From assembly GCA_905331475.1 (NCBI GenBank), contig CAJNYU010001604.1, forward strand, positions 1 through 64,000: a DNA stretch of 64,000 bases. The letters are read 5' to 3'. Source of the DNA: Rotaria socialis. Taxonomy: Eukaryota > Rotifera > Eurotatoria > Philodinida > Philodinidae. A program made the position numbers and the translations under genes. This document shows positions 58,635 to 64,000 of the stretch, in pieces (within the stretch, counting starts at the first letter, position 1; each line of letters opens with the position of its first letter). A model generated the notes under the pieces. It was not told where the DNA came from. It made no database searches and saw only the letters and a list, made by a program, of their open reading frames with translations.

Positions 58635-61551
58635 CTTTTTCATTGTTCTGTCACATAACATCATTGGCACTGCTTGTCTCTTTGGTTCTATACACATTTA
58701 GAGCCCAACATATAAGATAAGAACATATATTACCTTCATATATGAGATTGAATTATATAAAAATACAGTAAATAGCAAGATTATTATATTCTTTATCGAT
58801 TGATATAATTATTCAAAACAAATTTCTTTTCACATATACATGGATTAATTGAAGAAAAACAGTTTACTATTTACACAATAAATTTAGTATTTAGATACTA
58901 CTATGTAAAACGTCACTTTGGTTATTTTCAGTTTATGGAATAGTACTGATGAGCGTGTGGAAAAACTCTGTTAATATGCCTCATATAATTGATTTGTGCA
59001 TTTACTAAACGAATTTAAGTCTTATTTTGAAAATTAGATTATTTTTTTATATTGAATATCGATTGAAATTGGATTGCAATAGTTTCAGATCACTGGTTGA
59101 TGTTGACCAGTTTCAGTACTTAATGTTCTTTGTAGCATAAATAGCAATATACTAGAATACTAGTAATGTTTTTCTATTGACTTCAAGTAATCTATTAGAG
59201 ACAAGCAATTATATACTGCCACTAAAATTTTATGAACTAAATTGATTCTAATTTTTAAAAATATTTTCAGATGTTTCTAAAGATTTTATATGTAAATTCT
59301 ATCAATAATTTTATATCTTCCTTTTTGTGTACTCAAAAAGAAGTGAGTACACTCTAGATTCGGTTAGTGTGTCCGGCTGTTAACACGATAACTCTTGAAC
59401 GACTCATCCAATTGTCTTGAAATTTTGTACACAGAATGATCTCATCAATATCTCAGTCGAGTTCGAAGATAAGAAGGATCCGTCAAGAAATGGCTGAGTT
59501 ATCGAAAAAATTGTCATTATTGTCCAAACCATCCCTGAAGGGGGGGGGAGTACAGGGCTTTTTTCAAATTTGTTTTTCTCAGAATTATTCAAAACATATA
59601 TAAATCGACTCAGTTTTTGCAGTACACATAACAATCGGATGAGAATCCGATGTTTCCTCATTTATTAAATCTAATGTTATAAATTCTATTCTAGGCAAAT
59701 CCTATAGCATTTTCAACAGTAATTCATCTCATTGTTAGTCTTTAACTAAAACATGTGGACAGATTTTCGAGAAAATCTAAAGAAACATAATACAATCAAA
59801 TGAACTTGATCATTCAGTTCATAGCGTGCTGAAATCATAATCCTCAAGACGCATTAGTTTGAGTTCTTTGCTTTACATTCATGATAGTTCAAGCTCAATA
59901 TAGACATAAAAATTAAAGCAATCAAGATATTTCTTCTTAAAACATGTTCACAGCGCAAGAAACAGACAGTTGAATGTTTTAATAACTCCCATTATTTGTT
60001 TCTTCTCTAATCACAGTAGTGTCTGTGAATGCTAACTACAGACAATTGATTTTGATCACTTACAGGATGAAGATGAATGGTAAAATCACTAAGAAACAAA
60101 ATATAACGTACTTGTTAACTAAGTAATACTAATAATCTTGTCTTGATGATAAGTATAAGCGCATTGAAATATGTACTACAATATAAAACGTAATTATATA
60201 TCGATGAAGTAAACAATCTTCCTAATCTTCTGATTTCTTCATATGTTTTGCTGATGATATAGCTATGTGTGAAATATACATGCTGTGTCGACAGATGTGC
60301 AAACTAAGAGAAAGAATTAGTCTACATTCTAGCAACTGTAAACCATATAAAACAGATATAAAGATATTGATGATAAATCAAAAAAGAGAGTATTCATCAA
60401 ACAAGTTTTTATTGATTCAAGTTTTCATATCCTTTGCTTTTCTACGAAAAATCTCCGGTGATCGAAATATTTGATATATTCTGCAATTTTTATGAAGAGA
60501 TATGAAATTATTTATTGATTTTCTTTTGCATATAATATTTGGAAAATTTCCAATTACCTATCGAGTATTCCAGATGCAACGTTTTCATTATATTTGATAT
60601 TCATGACGATCAATTTTTCTTACTACAAATTAGTTTTTCTTAAAACGATGAATTACATGGATCTTTATTGAACTGATTAGAAAAGGTGTCCGAATATATA
60701 TTTTGTTTGTCAAACCTTTAATATGCCACTTGAAACAAGGAAAGATAATATATTTGACCTAAAGGTATGCAAAGATATTTTTTTATCAAAATGTTTAACA
60801 TCCTAGAAGATAAATTGTTTTGACATCAATTCATTTTCAACAGTAAATAAACCCATTACATACTTTTTCGTTTTATATATATATATATTTGTCATAAGAT
60901 ACTCAACAAAACATGTGTATAGCTTTGACTTAGCAATTGATTATACCATAGATACATGTGTCAAATCGCCTACAGTAAAACATTTGAGATCAATCAACAA
61001 GTGATAAAATTTGATGATTTCCATCTGCTCTGATTATTTCATCAAGAAATTGTCATGTAGGATATGTGTCAAGTAGTCAGCGACCTCTATTTAAAAAATT
61101 GAGTCACAATAACGGTGTCCATGCCTTTTTTTTCTTCTGTGTACATGCAGTGTTTCTAAGGGCAAGTTTATAGTCTTTGTCTATACGGGTTGTAGACTTT
61201 GCGGAACAAAGGAAATCCTTTGTCTGTACATTCTGAATCATCGTTTTATTAGAATTAGAGGCCCTGTCTATGAACACGGTTTTGAAGTCTGAATACTTTC
61301 TTTTTTTTTTGCAAGATGATGTTCTTTTGTAAAGTCAATTTTTTTCGATTCAATTCTATTCGAATTAGTTGTAAGATAAAATATTTGATCTGATTCAAGT
61401 GAATGATTTAGTTTTTCTTTTATTTTCTATTGTAAAGTTGATCAAATTCACGTACGATTAAATCATCAAACAAATAGTGATGGATGTAAATAATTTTCGA
61501 TCTTGAAAAAAGTTACGCTATTTTATTTTTATTTTTTGTCTTCATTTTAAG
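58635..61551. other. gene-poor region with one conserved-looking block
   Basis: No protein gene is supported over 2.9 kb. A less AT-rich block at 59354-59545 is discussed among the findings, a G homopolymer lies at about 59540-59549, and a short TA run near 60878-60889. The first exon or exons of the gene starting at 61552 should lie here, but I could not identify them. Confidence 0.45.
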
Positions 61552-62467
61552 TTTAGTACATCAATATTTTGATAAAGAAATAAGTCAACATAAGAAAACT
61601 GGTCGTTTACCATCAACATTTCATTTGAAAGATGTTAAATATTATGAAATACTTTCTCGCATTCGGAGTAAATCTGATCGTCTTTCATATCTTCGTTCTT
61701 TAATGTCAATTATTAATACTCCACCAGCATTTGCTGCACAAACTGATTCTGGCGGTGTGCACAGAGGATTTTTATCTCCATTTCGTAGTCTTCGTCAATC
61801 TGATCTAGTCGATATATCAGCATGGAACTATTTAAAAGTTCAAAGACTTAATGAAAATTTACTATTGAATTGCTCTGGCATTTCTAGTCTTCCATTAGCA
61901 CAACTAACTATTGACATGAGAGCAAAGTTGAACCTATTAAACGACCCCTGGTGGCCAATATTAATTGGTGTATCGAATGATCTTCATGCAGAAATAATTG
62001 ATGTATTAAAAACAAGATATCAATTACATGGTCCGCATCTATATACATGGGAAACACAAGAAGATCTTTCAAATAGAAAAGATTTAACATTAATTTGTGC
62101 TAATCGTGGTGAAACTATTTATGAACTTGATTCAAGAACAAATTATATTGTTCAAATCGATGCAGATCAGCAACGATGTTGTTTAGGAAATGCACCAACT
62201 GACGGTGAAAAATTCTATAAAGATATTGTTAAAGTTGGATCAAGGACAAAGTAATTTATTTTTGTATATACCGATACATTTGCTTTTTCATAAAAGATTT
62301 ATTTTAGAAGTTTTGATTTATCAAAAAGAATCCTAACACCAGATCTATTTACAATATTAGCTTCATTTAAAATGAAAGGATTATTTTATAAAAAGATGCT
62401 AAAAGAAAATGATGATGAAACTTATAATATAAAACAGAAAACTCGTATTGGTTTAATTTCTCATTAA
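61552..62467 (+). CDS. partial gene, possibly TRM10/MRPP1-like methyltransferase
   Basis: Two exons, 61552-62250 and 62311-62467, join in phase and give about 285 aa to the stop at 62465-62467. Exon 1 here begins mid-codon after a TTTTAAG acceptor, so at least one upstream exon is missing from the model. The sequence runs YFDKEISQHKKTGRLPSTF, SDRLSYLRSLMSIINTPPAF, LPLAQLTIDMRAKLNLLND, PWWPILIGVSND, LTLICANRGETIYELD, NYIVQIDAD and ends KRILTPDLFTILASF. The order (LTIDM, a strand ending in ND, L-x-C-A-N then ELD-x-R-x-x-YIV, later ILT-x-x-x-F-x-IL) loosely parallels the SPOUT fold of TRM10 tRNA methyltransferases, including mitochondrial MRPP1. This is a weak match and the function is not secure. 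The stop is only 42 nt before the CEP20 start. Confidence 0.6.
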
Positions 62468-62509
62468 ATCTGTTACTTATTGTTATTTTTTTTAAATTTC
62501 AGATAAAAT
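62468..62509 (+). promoter_or_regulatory. intercistronic splice acceptor (likely trans-splice site)
   Basis: Between the stop of the upstream gene and the CEP20 ATG are only 42 nt: a T-rich tract followed by AAATTTCAG, then ATAAA before the ATG. There is no room for a promoter. Bdelloid rotifers are known to add a spliced leader in trans, and this is what such an acceptor between operon genes looks like. A cis-spliced 5' UTR intron starting upstream is the alternative. Confidence 0.55.
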
Positions 62510-63848
62510 ATGAATACACTTGAAGATCTTCGTTCTGCAGTTAAACAGACACTAGAACAAAATGGTGCATTAGCAGCAACACGTGCTAAACTCCGTGCAG
62601 ACATATTTAAAACATTAGAAGATCCATCCGAAGTTAAACCGAGAATTCCGCATGAAAATTTACTTATCAATGAGCTTATTCTTGAATATCTCAACTATAA
62701 TAATTTACATTGTGCTGCGTAAGTTACTTTATTGTTTGTCGCAATTAATTATTTGAAATTTGTTTTTACTAGGTCAGTACTTTCTGTTGGTATGGCTATA
62801 AAATGATTTTCTTGTGCTAGATTTTCTTATGATAATTTCTAGAATCAGGACAACCGACACCATCACTTGGTAGAGCTTTTGTTGCTGAACAATTGAATAT
62901 ACATGAAGATGATAAAACACGACAAGTGTAAGAAAAATTTAATCGAGAGTCATCCTTTTTTGTTTTTGCTATTAGAATACTACAATTTGGAGAAAAAAGG
63001 TTTTCAGAAATAATAAGTAAAAAATCTTCGAAGCTTTATAGATAATCTAGACTCAATATAATATGTACTTAGAACTTAGTTTAGACATTTTCAACCGTTA
63101 ATCTTTTTATCGAATTCTGACTAAGTTACATCAACATATTCATAAAGTTTGCCAGCCAATATTGAAATTGATACTGACTAGGCTAGATTGGTGTGGACCA
63201 TTCCTCATATCTGATCACACTCGAATAAAATTATGAATTGGTCATTTCTAACTTTGAGATACTACTGATGAAATTGATTCCTGAAGTAGATCAATAGGAC
63301 ATAGAATGGGTCTCCTATAATTTATACTCAAGACCTTGGCAAGCATTTCGATATGCCAGTTATTCTACTCTGTTACATAGTTAATATAACTGTCCCCAGT
63401 GCTTTCAGGTAGTTTCATGATTTTTAAATATTTTAATTGTTATTCTCAATGTATTGAATGTAATATTTACTTCCATGAATCGTAACTGAAGTATATAAGA
63501 ATTATGAATTAATTATAAATGTATTCTGTTTTCAACAGTAGATTTCCTGTCGGTTATCTGTGTTGTCGTTGCGAAAGATATATGATGTAAATTACAGTCG
63601 TACATATATTGAGCGTATATTTCGATAATTATTCATTTCATAGCAATAGTTATTGATATTACTAAAAGCAATTCGATTAGCGATAGAAAAATGGAGAAAA
63701 GAAAATATTTTGATCATTATTTTTCTTATCTTTTCCTAGAAATTTGGTGAACTTTTTTTTTTTTAGACCATTACTTTATTCATTATTATCACACTTTGTG
63801 ACAAACAGCAAAACGGCTCGTCGTACACTATCGAATGGTACAAATTAG
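62510..63848 (+). CDS. CEP20: CEP20/FOPNL (FOR20) centrosomal protein
   Basis: Four exons (62510-62718, 62773-62789, 62843-62927, 63767-63848) encode 130 aa; exon 2 is a 17-nt micro-exon and all phases join. The protein has the conserved N-terminus (TLEDLRSAVKQTLEQNG, RAKLRADIFKTL), the HENLLINELILEYLNYN LisH-type dimerisation segment at about 48-64, SVLSVESGQP after the micro-exon, and PLLYSLLSHF near the end. It is shorter than the roughly 174-aa human protein because the variable C-terminal tail is missing. CEP20 acts at centriolar satellites and basal bodies in ciliogenesis, which fits a heavily ciliated animal. The last intron is long (839 nt). A polyadenylation-like AATAAAAT lies just after the stop, near 63850. 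Confidence 0.93.
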
Positions 63849-64000
63849 AAAATAAAATCTTCAATAGTGAATGCTAATGTCTTTAGAATTGATTAACACA
63901 TTTTGTATATTGCGTTTTTTTTATGCTAATTTAATAGAATCTTAATATGTAAGAATGAATGCATAAAGCTTGTTCCTACTGCCATCTATAGTCAAGTTGA

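Overview
The window is nuclear DNA from an animal, most likely a bdelloid rotifer. It is strongly AT-rich. Genes are cut by short GT-AG introns, mostly 50-90 nt, with a few of 0.4-1.2 kb. The animal gene set is clear: nuclear lamin, TMEM131, synaptotagmin-14/16, P2X receptor, CEP20 and a ceramide-kinase-like lipid kinase. The rotifer assignment is inference. It rests on a decayed F-box-family gene and on an N-terminal domain in the 18.98 kb gene, both of which resemble families I know from bdelloids, and on the many short inverted-repeat elements.

Layout. 1-8 kb is a repeat graveyard: a coding-like scrap, an F-box-family pseudogene, a broken Ty3/gypsy retrotransposon on the minus strand (gag zinc knuckle, protease, truncated reverse transcriptase) and four short inverted-repeat elements. 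8.5-13.1 kb holds two related small Cys-containing proteins flanking a four-exon DUF4419 gene. 14-17.7 kb is a 14-exon ceramide kinase/CERKL-like gene. 19-20.1 kb is an intronless gene joining a soluble N-terminal domain to an EI24/CysZ-type membrane domain. 21.6-24.2 kb is a nuclear lamin with no CaaX box. 26-26.8 kb (minus) is a two-helix membrane protein resembling TMEM249. 27-28.4 kb is repeats plus a duplicated block at an assembly N. 31.1-42.2 kb is a 27-exon TMEM131 gene. 45.1-49.3 kb is a synaptotagmin-14/16 gene. 49.3-54.9 kb is gene-poor and contains two well-bounded MITEs. 54.9-56.8 kb (minus) is a P2X receptor. 56.8-61.5 kb is gene-poor with a tRNA-like sequence. 61.5-63.9 kb holds a partial gene (possibly TRM10-like) followed 42 nt later by CEP20.

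The genes do not form a pathway; this is an ordinary metazoan neighbourhood. The most informative points are the TRM10-like/CEP20 pair, which looks like a trans-spliced operon; a hAT-type MITE family (one perfect copy with 8-bp target duplications, one damaged copy in a TMEM131 intron); the lamin without a prenylation motif; the P2X receptor missing one ATP-contact lysine; and the EI24-type domain fusion. Exon models were checked by hand: every internal junction uses GT-AG and keeps phase.
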